Below are positions 7,692 to 15,944 of a stretch of 64,000 nucleotides of DNA, in pieces. The notes beneath the pieces were generated by a model. The model searched no databases, was not told the origin of the DNA, and saw nothing but the letters and a program-made list of their open reading frames with translations. The DNA comes from Dehalococcoidales bacterium. Lineage in GTDB: Bacteria > Chloroflexota > Dehalococcoidia > Dehalococcoidales > RBG-16-60-22. The stretch is taken from assembly GCA_016926115.1 (NCBI GenBank), contig JAFGPF010000064.1, positions 51,217 to 115,216 on the forward strand, in the 5' to 3' direction. Position 1 is the stretch's first letter; each line of letters begins with the position of its first letter. Made by a program: the position numbers and the translations under genes.

Positions 7692-8558
7692 ATGATAGTA
7701 TCCGTTGCCAGCGGCAAGGGAGGCACCGGTAAGACACTGGTGGCTACCAGCCTGGCGCTTTCTCTAAAGGATATGGAAAAAGTGAGGCTCCTCGACTGCG
7801 ACGTGGAGGAGCCCAACGACCACGTATTTTTAAATCCGGTTATCGACGGCAGCAAGCCGGTGCATATCATGTCCCCGGTGGTGGACGAGGAGAGATGTAC
7901 CTTTTGCGGCAAGTGCGCCGAGATATGCGCCTACAAAGCCATCGCCGTGATTAAAGACCACGTGATGACCTTTCCCCAGCTGTGCCACGGGTGTGGCGCG
8001 TGCAGTTATCTCTGCCCGGAAAAAGCCATAACCGAGGAGGGCAGGGAAATGGGAGTGGTCGAGTGGGGACAGGCGGACGGAATCGATTTCGTCCAGGGTA
8101 TGCTCACGGTGGGCGAGGCAATGGCGCCCCCTGTCATCAGGAAAGTAAGGGAGTACGTATCTGACGGGGGCTTGACGATTCTCGACGCCCCGCCCGGTAC
8201 ATCCTGCCCGGTGGTGGAGACGATAAAAGGGACTGACTTTTGCCTGCTGGTAACCGAACCGACACCCTTTGGTCTTAACGACCTCGTCCTGGCGGTGGAG
8301 ACGGTACGCGAGCTCGGTATTCCCTGCGGCGTGGTGCTCAATCGCACCGGCGTCGGCGATAATAAAACGAAAGAATACTGCAAGAAAGAGAATATACCCA
8401 TACTGCTTACCATACCCCTGGATACGGAAATCGCCCGCCTGTACTCGCGGGGGATTCCGCTGGTGGCCGGAATGCCGCAATGGAAGGGTAATTTTTTGGA
8501 GCTTTACGAAAAGGTGAAGGAGCTGACGGATGGAAGAAATCCTGGTACTGAGCGGTAA
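7692..8558 (+). CDS. MinD-superfamily P-loop ATPase with inserted ferredoxin domain (first)
   Basis: 288 residues. Deviant Walker A 'GKGGTGKTLVATSLAL' at residues 8-23, then an inserted two-cluster ferredoxin at about 60-115 ('CTFCGKCAEICAYKAI', 'CHGCGACSYLCPEKAI'), then Walker B-like 'TILDAPPGTSCPVVE'. The family resembles NifH/ApbC-type scaffold ATPases and probably moves or inserts Fe-S or related clusters with ATP and electrons. It overlaps the next paralogue by 29 bp, so the two are translated together and likely heterodimerise. Good AAGGGG site before the ATG. Confidence 0.9.
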   Translation: MIVSVASGKGGTGKTLVATSLALSLKDMEKVRLLDCDVEEPNDHVFLNPVIDGSKPVHIMSPVVDEERCTFCGKCAEICAYKAIAVIKDHVMTFPQLCHGCGACSYLCPEKAITEEGREMGVVEWGQADGIDFVQGMLTVGEAMAPPVIRKVREYVSDGGLTILDAPPGTSCPVVETIKGTDFCLLVTEPTPFGLNDLVLAVETVRELGIPCGVVLNRTGVGDNKTKEYCKKENIPILLTIPLDTEIARLYSRGIPLVAGMPQWKGNFLELYEKVKELTDGRNPGTER

Positions 8559-9402
8559 AGGGGGCACCGGCAAGACCAGCATCGTCGGCTCGCTGGCGGC
8601 GCTGGCGGAAAAGAAAGTGCTTGCCGACTGCGATGTCGATGCCGCCGACCTTCATCTGCTGCTCAGTCCTTCCGTCAAGCAGGAGACTGAGTTCTGGAGC
8701 GGGCAGGTGGCGCGTATCGACCGGGATACGTGCACGGAGTGTTTCCTTTGCCAGGACCTGTGCCGCTTTGACGCCATCAAGGATTTTACCGTAGACCCCG
8801 TCTCCTGCGAGGGGTGCGGGTTCTGCTCTCATATCTGCCCGGTCAATGCCATAACCATGGAAGAAAACATGGCAGGGCACTGGTTTATCTCCGATACCCG
8901 GTTCGGTACGCTGGTCCATGCCCGCCTCGGGATAGCCCAGGAGAACTCGGGCAAGCTGGTAGCCCACGTAAGGCAGCAGGCGAGGAAAATCGCCGAGGAG
9001 CAGGGCATGGACTATACCATCAGCGACGGCCCGCCGGGAATAGGCTGTCCCGTCATTTCGTCGCTATCGGGCGTCGACCTGGCCCTACTGGTAACCGAAC
9101 CCACGCTTTCCGGCATACACGACCTCGAACGAGTCGTGGAAGTCTGCCAGCACTTCGGCGTGCCCGCCGTGGTCTGTATAAATAAATTCGACCTCAACGA
9201 GGAAAATACCCGGAAAATCGAGGACTACTGCAAGAGCCGGGACATCCGGGTGGCTTCAAAAATCCCGTTCGATAACGCCGTGACCGAGGCACTGGTGCGC
9301 GGCGTGCCGGTGGTGGAGTACGAAAACGGCAGGGTCTCGCAAGAGATGGGTAATTTATGGCATAATATATCCAGTATGCTGAAGAACGGCGGAAAGAGGT
9401 AA
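8530..9402 (+). CDS. MinD-superfamily P-loop ATPase with inserted ferredoxin domain (second)
   Basis: 290 residues, paralogue of the preceding gene. Walker A 'GKGGTGKTSIVGSLAAL' near residue 8, inserted ferredoxin at about 58-115 ('CTECFLCQDLCRFDAI', 'CEGCGFCSHICPVNAI'), then 'ISDGPPGIGCPVISS' and the 'VTEPTLSGIHDLERV' switch segment. Such tandem pairs are known near NifX-like and DUF134 genes in anaerobes. Role: ATP-driven cluster assembly or transfer, inferred from family and the IscU-like neighbour. Confidence 0.9.
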   Translation: MEEILVLSGKGGTGKTSIVGSLAALAEKKVLADCDVDAADLHLLLSPSVKQETEFWSGQVARIDRDTCTECFLCQDLCRFDAIKDFTVDPVSCEGCGFCSHICPVNAITMEENMAGHWFISDTRFGTLVHARLGIAQENSGKLVAHVRQQARKIAEEQGMDYTISDGPPGIGCPVISSLSGVDLALLVTEPTLSGIHDLERVVEVCQHFGVPAVVCINKFDLNEENTRKIEDYCKSRDIRVASKIPFDNAVTEALVRGVPVVEYENGRVSQEMGNLWHNISSMLKNGGKR

Positions 9403-9408
9403 CGGGAC

Positions 9409-9588
9409 GTGCCTATCTACGAATATGTATGTGAATCATGCGGAAAGCGGTTCGAACTACGCCGCGGCATGAACGAAAGCGATAGCGATATCAAATGCCC
9501 GAACTGCGGAGCGGCGAGTCCGCGCCGTGTCCTATCTACCTTTGCCACTTCTTCCGGCGGTTCCTGCGCCCCGGGGGCGTCTACCTGA
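9409..9588 (+). CDS. FmdB-type zinc ribbon protein
   Basis: 59 residues starting at a GTG ('VPIYEYVCESCGKRFELRRG'). The opening P-x-Y-E-Y-x-C-x-x-C and the later CPNC pair are diagnostic of the FmdB/CxxC_CXXC_SSSS regulatory zinc ribbon family. It lies 6 bp after the second ATPase. FmdB was named from a formamidase cluster, but most members are of unknown regulatory role. The end is Ser/Thr-rich with one extra Cys. Confidence 0.85.
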   Translation: MPIYEYVCESCGKRFELRRGMNESDSDIKCPNCGAASPRRVLSTFATSSGGSCAPGAST

Positions 9589-9651
9589 AGCATCAGCCGG
9601 TAGCGGGCGGTCTGCCCGCAGCGTTTCAGAGACAGGGTAAAGGGGAGGCGT

Positions 9652-10050
9652 ATGATTTACTCCGATACTGTCATCGACCATGCCGTACATCCCAGGAACC
9701 TGGGGGACATGCAGAATGCTGATGGGTTCGCCAGAGTCACCGGACCGTGCGGCGATACCATGGAAATCTGGCTGAAAACGCGCAACGACACAGTTGCTCA
9801 AGTCACCTTTTTAACCGACGGCTGCGGGCCCAGCATTGCCTCGGGTAGCATGGTAACCGAGTTAGCCGGGGGCAAGACCATCCGGGAAGCCTACAAAATA
9901 AGCGGGAATGATGTCCTGGAAGCCCTGGGGGGACTGCCCGAGGAGAGCAAGCACTGTGCCGTTCTGGCGGCGGATACGCTTAAGACGGCGATTAAGGACT
10001 ACCTGGCGTTGAAGCGGGAGCCCTGGAAGAAAGCGTACAGAAATGTCTAG
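9652..10050 (+). CDS. IscU/NifU-N-like iron-sulfur cluster scaffold
   Basis: 132 residues. All three scaffold cysteines are present (C33 in 'GPCGD', C58 in 'DGCGPS', C102 in 'KHCAVL'), as is the cluster-releasing Asp (D35). It assembles a [2Fe-2S] or [4Fe-4S] cluster before delivery to apo-proteins; no cysteine desulfurase lies next to it. Ribosome binding site GGGGAGG just before the ATG. Its place after two MinD-ferredoxin ATPases supports the reading of this region as a cluster assembly island. Confidence 0.88.
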   Translation: MIYSDTVIDHAVHPRNLGDMQNADGFARVTGPCGDTMEIWLKTRNDTVAQVTFLTDGCGPSIASGSMVTELAGGKTIREAYKISGNDVLEALGGLPEESKHCAVLAADTLKTAIKDYLALKREPWKKAYRNV

Positions 10051-10073
10051 AACACTCACGGGGAGAATCGGGA

Positions 10074-10556
10074 ATGCCGGACAAAGATGAGCGTACCCTG
10101 GAGCAGGTATACCGGAGCGCGGTTAGCGGCCTGTACGCCCGGCTCCGTAGCAATTACGATTTTCTCTACCGAAAATATGGCGACGACGGCATCAGGATGA
10201 TAGCCGAGATGAGCCGTGAATACGGCATCAGCGTGGCGGGACGCGCCAGGAAAAGGCTAACCAATAACAGCCTCGACTCCGTGGCCGGATACCTGATGAG
10301 GATATTCCAGACGGTCAGCCGGGATAAAAAGAATTACACTCAGCTTATCAGGGTAAACGATACTCAAATTATTATCAAAGCCGCCGCATGTCCGCTGCGG
10401 TTCGATATACCGGAGATGTGCCTGGCGCACACGGCGATGGAAAAGGCGGTGGTCGAGGAACTGAATCCCGGCCTGTCGTACCGCATCGGCAAGTCAATCC
10501 CCGCCGGCGACGACTACTGCGAGCATATAATCGAAATCAAATCCCCACAACGCTAG
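10074..10556 (+). CDS. L-2-amino-thiazoline-4-carboxylic acid hydrolase-like protein
   Basis: 160 residues resembling the ATC hydrolase family (PF14196-like), with the characteristic C-terminal pattern 'CPLRFDIPEMCLAHTAMEKA', then 'IPAGDDYCEHIIE'. True ATC hydrolase makes N-carbamoyl-cysteine or cysteine; many relatives in anaerobes have unknown roles. The conserved Cys residues could bind an Fe-S cluster. Last gene of the island, 23 bp after the scaffold gene. Substrate is unproven. Confidence 0.65.
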   Translation: MPDKDERTLEQVYRSAVSGLYARLRSNYDFLYRKYGDDGIRMIAEMSREYGISVAGRARKRLTNNSLDSVAGYLMRIFQTVSRDKKNYTQLIRVNDTQIIIKAAACPLRFDIPEMCLAHTAMEKAVVEELNPGLSYRIGKSIPAGDDYCEHIIEIKSPQR

Positions 10557-10608
10557 TCCAAAGCGAACTCATATTATCTTCTCTACTCATACATTCCGCA
10601 CATATGTC

Positions 10609-10624
10609 GTACCCTGGCGGGTAC
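10609..10624. other. Short perfect hairpin upstream of the NuoF promoter
   Basis: GTACCC - TGGC - GGGTAC, 6 bp arms. No T-run follows. It could end the preceding transcript weakly or serve as an operator for the promoter 10 bp downstream; neither is proven. Confidence 0.35.
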
Positions 10625-10634
10625 ACCGGCACGA

Positions 10635-10664
10635 TTGACAGGCAGGCGGATAATCAAACATAAT
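10635..10664 (+). promoter_or_regulatory. Candidate promoter for the NuoF-like gene
   Basis: TTGACA at 10635-10640, 18 bp, CATAAT at 10659-10664; the ATG at 10741 lies 77 bp downstream. Confidence 0.55.
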
Positions 10665-10740
10665 AATGCTAGGGCAGGTTTACGTATTCGATACCCGTTT
10701 TTCACTTCTCTATGCGTGTTTCCGGTCAGAAGGTATAACA

Positions 10741-12333
10741 ATGAATTTTGAGCAAATTCGCGCTGAAGCCGAACCGGCATGCGATTACCTGAAAAAAGAT
10801 AATGGCGCGATAGTACGCATCGGGGCATCAGCCGACCATCCCGCTCTCGCGGACGTGGTAAATCGATTTCAACAGGACATAGATAAAGCCGGTATCAAAG
10901 TAAAAGTAATCGCCGCTGGTTCTTACGGTCTGGACGACCTTGAGCCTATCGTATCCATTGAAAAACCGGGCAGCCCCGCCCTCCTGTATCGCTGCGTCAC
11001 ACCGGAAGTAGCTGCCGAACTGGTAAACAGGTATCTGGCAGGGGGCAGCGGGGAATCGGAGCTGGCGCACGGCGGCATCGACGATGTGCCCGCACTGAAG
11101 CTGCAAAACCGGATAGCCCTGCGCAACTGCGGGTATATCGACCCCGAGAATATCAACGAGTATGTCATACGAGGCAACGGCTACGGCGGGCTTGCCCGGG
11201 CGCTGGCGATGGAGTCGGGGGAGGTAATCGGGGAACTGGAAAAGGTGGGGTTAAGGGGCAGGGGAGGGGCGGGCTATCCCGCTGCCGAGAAATGGAAAAC
11301 CTGCCGCGAGACGGAATCGGACGAGAAATACGTCATCTGTGACGCCATGGACGCCGACCCCGAAGCGTGTACCGCACGGTTGCTCATTGAGGGCGACCCC
11401 CATTCGGTGCTGGAGGGGATGCTCATCGGGGCGTACGCCGTCGGCGCCTGCCGGGGCTTCATCTGTGTTAATTCCGGCTATAAAGCAGCTATAAAACGAC
11501 TCGAGAAGGCGCTGGAGCAGATGAGGGGTTACGGTCTGCTGGGGGAAAGTGTTCTTGACTCGCCTTTTAAGTTCGATATAGAAATCAAGGCAATAGAACC
11601 GTCGCTGGTCGCCGGCGAAGAGACCGCCCTGATTCGTACTCTTGAGGGAAGGCAGGCGATACCTTACCTGCGCACGGTCTATCCCGCCGCCAGCGGTCTG
11701 GCAGGCAAGCCCACCCTGGTGAATAACGCGGAGACGCTTTCCCACGTATCGACAATCATACAAAACGGCGTGGATGCCGTTCCCGATACCAAAGTTATTA
11801 CGCTTTCGGGCGATGTCGCCCATAAATATACGGTAGAAGTACCTTTCGGGACGACGCTGCGCAGCGTGGTATCCGACATCGGCGGCGCAACCGATATCAA
11901 AGCCGTGCAGTTCGGGGGGCCGACCGGCTACTATTTCAACGCCGATTCCCTGGATATACCAATCGACTACGAGAGTATGGAAAAAGTCGGGGGTATCGTG
12001 GGATCGGGGACGGTAAAGGTCTATGATAACAATCACTGCGCCGTGGAAATTGCTAAAGACGCCATGGCTTTTCTCCAGGCGCAGTCCTGCGGCAAATGCG
12101 TGTTCTGTCGCGAGGGCACATATCAAATGCTGGATATCTTGAACGATATAGCTGAAAACAAGGGCAAGCCGGAGGACATCGATATGCTGCTCGAGCTTGC
12201 CGGGGGCATGAAAACTGGCAGCATCTGCGGTCTCGGCAGGACCGCCCCGAACCCGGTCGTAAGCAGCATCGAGCTTTTCCGCAGCGATTATGACGCTCAT
12301 ATCAAAGGTAAAAAATGTCCGAAGAAACCGTAA
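10741..12333 (+). CDS. NuoF-like NADH-binding flavoprotein with N-terminal thioredoxin-like extension
   Basis: 530 residues. Residues about 1-120 look like a divergent thioredoxin-like or leader domain. The FMN/NADH core has the Gly-rich 'LRGRGGAGYPAAEKWK' near residue 170. The C-terminal N3 cluster is complete: C450, C453, C456 in 'CGKCVFCREG' and C496 in 'SICGLG'. The ATG at 10741 is chosen since AGAAGG precedes it; the in-frame upstream ATG at 10666 adds an unconserved stretch. It overlaps the next gene by 19 bp. It likely passes electrons between NAD(P)H and the following FeS-flavoprotein. No NuoE homologue is adjacent. Confidence 0.88.
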   Translation: MNFEQIRAEAEPACDYLKKDNGAIVRIGASADHPALADVVNRFQQDIDKAGIKVKVIAAGSYGLDDLEPIVSIEKPGSPALLYRCVTPEVAAELVNRYLAGGSGESELAHGGIDDVPALKLQNRIALRNCGYIDPENINEYVIRGNGYGGLARALAMESGEVIGELEKVGLRGRGGAGYPAAEKWKTCRETESDEKYVICDAMDADPEACTARLLIEGDPHSVLEGMLIGAYAVGACRGFICVNSGYKAAIKRLEKALEQMRGYGLLGESVLDSPFKFDIEIKAIEPSLVAGEETALIRTLEGRQAIPYLRTVYPAASGLAGKPTLVNNAETLSHVSTIIQNGVDAVPDTKVITLSGDVAHKYTVEVPFGTTLRSVVSDIGGATDIKAVQFGGPTGYYFNADSLDIPIDYESMEKVGGIVGSGTVKVYDNNHCAVEIAKDAMAFLQAQSCGKCVFCREGTYQMLDILNDIAENKGKPEDIDMLLELAGGMKTGSICGLGRTAPNPVVSSIELFRSDYDAHIKGKKCPKKP

Positions 12334-14426
12334 AACTTAATATCGACGGTCGTGAAGTCGAGACGCAGAAGGGCAAGAGCGTGCTCGACGCCGCGCTGGA
12401 CGCGGGAATATACGTTCCCCACCTCTGCCACCACCCAGACCTGCCGCCCATCGGCGCCTGCCGACTGTGCATCGTGGAAATCGAGGGCACGGAAGGGCTC
12501 GTACCATCGTGTATTACGACTGCAGTCGACTGCATGGTGGTGAAGACGAAGAGCGGGGAAATCGACCGCATGCGGCGGCTGGCCCTAGAACTGACGCTCG
12601 CCGGGCATCCGGCGGACTGCGGCAGTTGCGACAAGTACCTCAACTGCGAACTACAGTCGCTGAAGCAGTATTTCAGCTGCGAAGACCTGCATGTCCGGGA
12701 CCGCTCGAAATTACTACCGATTAACAATTCCAATCCGCTTTTCGTGCACGACCCCAATAAGTGCGTAGTATGCGGCAGGTGCGTGCGGGCGTGCTATGAC
12801 CTGCGTGGCGTGGGCGTCCTGTTTTACACGAAGAAAGGCAGGGAAACGATGACCGGAACGGCGGCGGACCTGCCGCTGGGCGATGCCGGCTGCCTGTTCT
12901 GCGGCGCCTGCGCCGAGGTTTGCCCCACCGGGGCTATCCAGGACAAGGAAGAACTCGTCAAGGATAAAAAGCGAAGACATGCCCTGATACCATGCCGGTA
13001 TACCTGCCCGGCGGAGATAGACGTGCCGCGGTACATCCGCCATATTAAGGAGGGGAATTATGCCGCCGCGGCGGCGGTTATCCGGGAGAAGGCACCGTTT
13101 CCGTCGGTGCTCGGGTACGTGTGCGACCATCCCTGCGAGGACGTCTGCCGTCGCGGGGAGGTCAATGAGGCGATATCCATCCGGGAGTTGAAACGCTTCG
13201 CGGCGGAGCACGATGAACAGAGGGTATGGGCGAACAACTCAAGCAAGAAGGAACCGACCGGTAAAAAGATTGCGATAATCGGCTCCGGTCCCGCCGGCCT
13301 GACGGCCGCTTACTACCTGAACAACCAGGGGCATGCCGTGAATGTCTACGAGGCCATGCCGTCCGCCGGGGGCATGATGCGCGGCGGGATACCCGAATAC
13401 CGCCTGCCGCGGGACGTCCTCGACAGGGAAATCAAGGATATCACAAAACGGGGAGTAGAGATAAAGACCGGCGTGAAAGTAGAGTCGGTTGACGCATTAC
13501 TGGAGGAAGGCTACGATGCCGTAGTCGTCGCAGTGGGTACTCATTGCGGGCAGAAGCTCGCCATACCCGGGGCGGACAATCCGGAGGTGCTGATAGGAGT
13601 GGATTTCCTGAAAGATGTTAATTCGGGGAACGAGGTAAAAACCGGGGATAAAGTGATGGTGCTGGGCGGCGGGAACGTGGCTTTCGACTGCGCCCGTGCA
13701 GCGGTAAGGCTGGGCGCAAAGCAGGTGCAGCTTGCCTGCCTGGAAAGCCGGGAGACCATGCCGGCCACGGACGACGAAATCAGGCAGGGGGAGGAGGAGG
13801 GAATAATCGTACATCCCGCCCGGAGCTTTACACGGATTGTCGAGGAAAACGGCAAGGTAACCGGCGTGGAATTTGTAAACGTAGCTTCTCTCACTTTCGA
13901 TGAAGATAAAAATCCCTGCATTGAAACGGTCGAGAATTCCACCCACGTCCTGGAAGCGGACACGGTAATATTCGCCATCGGTCAGCGGCCGGAAATTCCA
14001 CCGGACTTCGGGCTGGACACGGGGCGCGGCAGTCTTATAGAGATAGATTCCTTCACCTTGAGCACGAACAAGGAGGGGGTCTTTGCGGCGGGGGACGCGG
14101 TCATCGGCACGTCGTCGGTCATCAAGGCGATAGCCTCCGGCAGGAAGGCCGCCGCTGCCGCGGACAGGTACCTGGGCGGCAGCGGGATTATCGACGAGAA
14201 GCTGGTCGGCGTAACGGAGCCTGAGCCTTGCCTGGGACTGGAAGGAGGTTTTGCATCTCTAAAAAGATGTGAGGAGTCCTGCGTACCACCGGAGGAACGT
14301 GTTAAAGGATTCGATAAAGTAGTACTTGATATGGATGAGGAAACGGCGGAGAGCGAGTCCAAGCGCTGTTTGCAGTGCGACCTGCGACTGAAAATAACGT
14401 CCGTCAAGTTCTGGGGTAACTACTGA
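12315..14426 (+). CDS. NuoG-type iron-sulfur / GltD-type FAD fusion oxidoreductase
   Basis: 703 residues with domains in order: a [2Fe-2S] ferredoxin plus NuoG-like His/Cys cluster segment (about 1-140, 'CHHPDLPPIGACRLCIVEIE' and 'HPADCGSCDKYLNCELQ'); two [4Fe-4S] motifs (about 145-215, 'CVVCGRCVRACYDLRG', 'CLFCGACAEVCPTGAI'); then a glutamate-synthase small-subunit-like FAD/NAD(P) reductase (about 220-690, 'IIGSGPAGLTAAYYLNNQG', 'VLGGGNVAFDCARAAVRLG'). Such fusions partner with NuoF-like subunits in hydrogenases, formate dehydrogenases and bifurcating complexes. Here the next gene is a fumarate-reductase-like flavoprotein, so an NAD(P)H-linked organic reductase is plausible. Confidence 0.88.
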   Translation: MSEETVKLNIDGREVETQKGKSVLDAALDAGIYVPHLCHHPDLPPIGACRLCIVEIEGTEGLVPSCITTAVDCMVVKTKSGEIDRMRRLALELTLAGHPADCGSCDKYLNCELQSLKQYFSCEDLHVRDRSKLLPINNSNPLFVHDPNKCVVCGRCVRACYDLRGVGVLFYTKKGRETMTGTAADLPLGDAGCLFCGACAEVCPTGAIQDKEELVKDKKRRHALIPCRYTCPAEIDVPRYIRHIKEGNYAAAAAVIREKAPFPSVLGYVCDHPCEDVCRRGEVNEAISIRELKRFAAEHDEQRVWANNSSKKEPTGKKIAIIGSGPAGLTAAYYLNNQGHAVNVYEAMPSAGGMMRGGIPEYRLPRDVLDREIKDITKRGVEIKTGVKVESVDALLEEGYDAVVVAVGTHCGQKLAIPGADNPEVLIGVDFLKDVNSGNEVKTGDKVMVLGGGNVAFDCARAAVRLGAKQVQLACLESRETMPATDDEIRQGEEEGIIVHPARSFTRIVEENGKVTGVEFVNVASLTFDEDKNPCIETVENSTHVLEADTVIFAIGQRPEIPPDFGLDTGRGSLIEIDSFTLSTNKEGVFAAGDAVIGTSSVIKAIASGRKAAAAADRYLGGSGIIDEKLVGVTEPEPCLGLEGGFASLKRCEESCVPPEERVKGFDKVVLDMDEETAESESKRCLQCDLRLKITSVKFWGNY

Positions 14427-14479
14427 TAGCTGCCCCGATTGTGTTATTATAGTTCAGCCAATAGCTAAGGAGGCTTATT

Positions 14480-15925
14480 ATGAGTAATTTACCAGCACAG
14501 GTCGATGCGGTAGTCATCGGCTCCGGCGTGGCGGGTCTGGCGGCGGGGGTAACCCTGGCGGAGGGTGGGGCAAAGGTGGCGGTGTTCGAAAAAGAGCGTT
14601 CCCTCGGGGGAACCTCCAACTTCTTTCACGGGATGTTCGCGGTGGAAAGCTCTCTACAAAAGAAGAGATATATTACGTACAGTCGTGACGAGGCGTTCAA
14701 GAACATCATGGACTACAGCCACTGGCGGGCAAATCCGCGCTTGGTCAGAGTTATCGTCAACGAGTCCGCCGGGACAATCGACTGGCTGCAGCAGGCGGGC
14801 GTCGAATTCACCGAGGCGACAATCAACATTCCCGACGCGCCCCGGACATATCACATTATTAAGGGCAAGGGAGAGGCTGTCATCAAAGCGCTTGCCACCA
14901 GAGCCAGGGAACTGGGCGTAACCGTCCTGCCCGCCACGCCGGTCAAGCAGATAATAAAGTCCGGCGACCGTGTTGCCGGGGTAGTCGTCGAGGAGGACGA
15001 GGAGGACATACAGGTGGCGGCGAAGGCGGTCGTCATTGCCAGCGGCGGATACGCGAATAACAAGGAATGGATTAAAAAGTATGCGGGAAAGGACCTCGAC
15101 GTGAACGTAATCCCCCTCGGCAACGTCGATAAGACCGGCGACGGCATACGCATGGCCTTCGAAGTCGGTGCCGCTGAAGAGGGACTCGGCGTCCTGGAAC
15201 TGGTACGCGGCCCGGTAGGTGCGGAAATTCCCATGGGCTCGCACCTCGAAATGCCGGCGGTCCAGCCCGACCTCTGGGTCAACGTTAAAGGAGAAAGGTT
15301 CTGCAACGAGGCCGTCGGCTTCGATGACGCTTACGTGGGCAATGCCAGCGCCAGGCAGCCTGGGGACTGCACCTACAGTATCTTCGATACCTCCATCAAG
15401 CAGCAGTTGATAGAGAACGGTATAGAAAAGGCTATGGCGATGGACTTCCCGCCCGGTTCGAAGACTACGGGACTCGACCGCGAGCTTGAAGCCGCTCTTA
15501 AAAACCAGAGCATGGAGGTCTTCGAGGCGGACTCCATAGCGGAGCTGGCAGAGAAGATAGGGATTGACCCGGCGGTACTCAAGGCCACCGTTGAAGAATA
15601 CAACGGTTACTGCGAAGAGGGCTATGACGGCCTTTTTACTAAAGACCCGAAGTATCTGCGCCCGATCAAAGGTCCGAAATTCTATGCCATTAGAGCACGT
15701 ACCGTCTTTCTGGGAACAATGGGGGGAATCAAGATAAACCATAATATGGAAGTAATCGATAAGAAGGATAATGTAATACCCGGTCTGTACGCAGCTGGCT
15801 ACGACGCGGGCGGCATGTACGGCGACAGCTACAGTATCGGTAATTCCTCCGGGCTTTCCTCCAGTTTCGCCACCAACTCCGGCAGGATTGCCGGCAGGAA
15901 CGCCCTGAAATACCTCGGCAGGTAA
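14480..15925 (+). CDS. FAD-dependent oxidoreductase, fumarate reductase-like
   Basis: 481 residues, FAD_binding_2 family. Rossmann motif at about residues 9-40 ('DAVVIGSGVAGLAAGVTLAE'), 'GGTSNFFHGMFAVES' loop, and C-terminal FAD contact 'GLYAAGYDAGGMYGDSYS' near residue 435. No signal peptide. It lies 53 bp after the NuoG-GltD fusion with a strong AAGGAGG site, suggesting that the two preceding proteins feed it electrons. The substrate is unknown. It is similar in design to the 468-residue flavoprotein at 44689-46095, and both are followed by MFS transporters. Confidence 0.82.
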   Translation: MSNLPAQVDAVVIGSGVAGLAAGVTLAEGGAKVAVFEKERSLGGTSNFFHGMFAVESSLQKKRYITYSRDEAFKNIMDYSHWRANPRLVRVIVNESAGTIDWLQQAGVEFTEATINIPDAPRTYHIIKGKGEAVIKALATRARELGVTVLPATPVKQIIKSGDRVAGVVVEEDEEDIQVAAKAVVIASGGYANNKEWIKKYAGKDLDVNVIPLGNVDKTGDGIRMAFEVGAAEEGLGVLELVRGPVGAEIPMGSHLEMPAVQPDLWVNVKGERFCNEAVGFDDAYVGNASARQPGDCTYSIFDTSIKQQLIENGIEKAMAMDFPPGSKTTGLDRELEAALKNQSMEVFEADSIAELAEKIGIDPAVLKATVEEYNGYCEEGYDGLFTKDPKYLRPIKGPKFYAIRARTVFLGTMGGIKINHNMEVIDKKDNVIPGLYAAGYDAGGMYGDSYSIGNSSGLSSSFATNSGRIAGRNALKYLGR

Positions 15926-15944
15926 ATTTGAGCGGAAGTAATTC

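Noticed and set aside
9589..9651. Possible Sec readthrough of the FmdB-type gene TGA
   Set aside because: The frame after 9588 hits TAG after four codons, and no hairpin with a GU loop is placed correctly.
11251..12300. 349-codon minus-strand frame opposite the NuoF-like gene
   Set aside because: Antisense shadow of a gene with complete FeS and nucleotide motifs.
14654..15742. 362-codon minus-strand frame opposite the 481-residue flavoprotein
   Set aside because: Antisense shadow; no recognisable domain.
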